The notes beneath the pieces were generated by a model. The model had not been told where the DNA came from and searched no databases. It saw nothing but the letters and a program-made list of their open reading frames with translations. DNA of 7,408 nucleotides from the NCBI GenBank assembly GCA_937906975.1, contig CALCUN010000178.1, forward strand, positions 1-7,408, given 5' to 3'. Shown here piece by piece: positions 6,816-7,408 of this stretch. Positions within the stretch are counted from its first letter, which is position 1; each line of letters starts with the position of its first letter. The stretch is from an uncultured Bacteroidales bacterium. GTDB taxonomy: Bacteria > Bacteroidota > Bacteroidia > Bacteroidales > P3. The translations under genes were made by a program, and so were the position numbers.

Positions 6816-7408
6816 CTATTGTCCATATTTTGTTAGGAATTGAATACGCATTAGTCTTACTTCTTCTCTTGTGTATTCGTCTTCGCCAAGTTCTTCAAGT
6901 ACCTCATCAATATCATCTGTTTCCATTTCTCTTAACACCTCATTTATTTCATCTTGACGATATGAATCTATGTAATCATCTATGCAATAACTCAAATCTA
7001 TTTTTGTACCTGAGGACACTATGCTTTCTATTTCGGTTAGCAATTCATCAACTTCCATATTTTTTGATGGCGGTGCAATAAGGTCATAGCATACAATTAT
7101 TCTTGTACCGCCTTCTATTGCATAAGTGTAGCAGTATAAGGTATCAACTTCAAACTCGCCTTTTACCACTAAATCAACACTTCTCCAAATACCTGAACCA
7201 AGAGCTCTTGGCATTATATCCCAACCAAAACAATGTGGTGCTTTTCTGATATATGAATACTCCACATTTCTTCCACCTGCTGTATTTGCAAGGGTGTAAA
7301 TTTCAGGCTTTGTTTTCCACGCCTCAACTATTGGCGAGCTTATGCGCACAGTTAATGTGTTTTTGCCGGCTTTAAGCACATTTGTAACTTCAAATTCGTG
7401 TTCAATAA
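6816..7408 (-). CDS. Chimeric frame: GH2 beta-mannosidase-like N-terminus joined to a RecQ-like C-terminus (5' end off window)
   Basis: The frame stays open to the right edge, reading IEHEFEVTN before the GTG at 7377-7379, so the gene is cut by the window and that GTG is not its true start. Counting from it, residues 1-100 match a GH2 sugar-binding domain: LKAGKNTLTVRISSP, then YIRKAPHCFGWDIMPRALGSGIWR (43-66), the typical FGWD...GIWR signature of beta-mannosidase-like enzymes, then LYCYT (81-85) leading toward the Ig-like domain. No catalytic TIM barrel follows. From about residue 108 the protein becomes acidic and helical, with MEVDELLTEIESIVSSGTKI (108-127), ELGEDEYTREEVRLMRIQFL (163-182) and the end KYGQ. 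This resembles the C-terminal tail of Bacteroidota RecQ helicases as I remember them. The stop TAG abuts the aroB ATG. Either a real fusion or an assembly error; the product as a glycosidase would be inactive. GH2 assignment is firmer than RecQ. Confidence 0.7.
   Translation of the reverse strand, partial: IEHEFEVTNVLKAGKNTLTVRISSPIVEAWKTKPEIYTLANTAGGRNVEYSYIRKAPHCFGWDIMPRALGSGIWRSVDLVVKGEFEVDTLYCYTYAIEGGTRIIVCYDLIAPPSKNMEVDELLTEIESIVSSGTKIDLSYCIDDYIDSYRQDEINEVLREMETDDIDEVLEELGEDEYTREEVRLMRIQFLTKYGQ

Noticed and set aside
6830..7081. Plus-strand Leu-rich 83-residue frame opposite the RecQ-like tail
   Set aside because: It mirrors the acidic helical tail on the minus strand (Glu/Asp codons read antisense) and has no initiation signal.

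Overview
The window looks like a low-GC Bacteroidota chromosome segment, probably Bacteroidales. The evidence is a secreted protein with a type IX secretion C-terminal sorting domain, an LptE lipoprotein of the Bacteroidota type, a DUF2723 membrane protein (a family typical of this phylum), Bacteroidota-type TAnnTTTG promoter elements, and the absence of clear Shine-Dalgarno sites. No genus can be named from the sequence alone.

Layout: at the left edge lies the 5' part of a tRNA gene on the minus strand, cut by the window, with a good phylum-type promoter. Divergent from it is a plus-strand polysaccharide flippase gene (121-1320). That gene converges on a long minus-strand run that fills the rest of the window. 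In transcription order (right to left) the run is: an edge-truncated chimeric reading frame (7408-6816), aroB (6815-5808), a type IX cargo protein (5805-4852), lptE (4848-4342) and a DUF2723 protein (4340-1374). The gaps between these genes are 0, 2, 3 and 1 nt, so they are almost certainly one transcript with coupled translation. Its promoter lies outside the window.

Together the genes combine one core metabolic step (3-dehydroquinate synthase of the shikimate pathway) with cell-envelope functions: an LPS-assembly lipoprotein, a predicted GT-C type glycosyltransferase-like membrane protein, an exported surface protein and, on the opposite strand, a lipid-linked glycan flippase.

Two places deserve a second look. 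First, the frame upstream of aroB starts as the sugar-binding domain of a GH2 beta-mannosidase-like enzyme and then, with no stop or frame change, becomes what looks like the extreme C-terminus of a Bacteroidota RecQ helicase. This is either a real gene fusion or recombination scar, or a misassembly. Second, the flippase ends just after an A7 run, and the -1 frame beyond it encodes four tandem amphipathic basic heptads from a 21-bp repeat. The current stop may therefore reflect a homopolymer frameshift. There are no gene-free stretches longer than about 90 bases, and I see no CRISPR array, insertion sequence or riboswitch.
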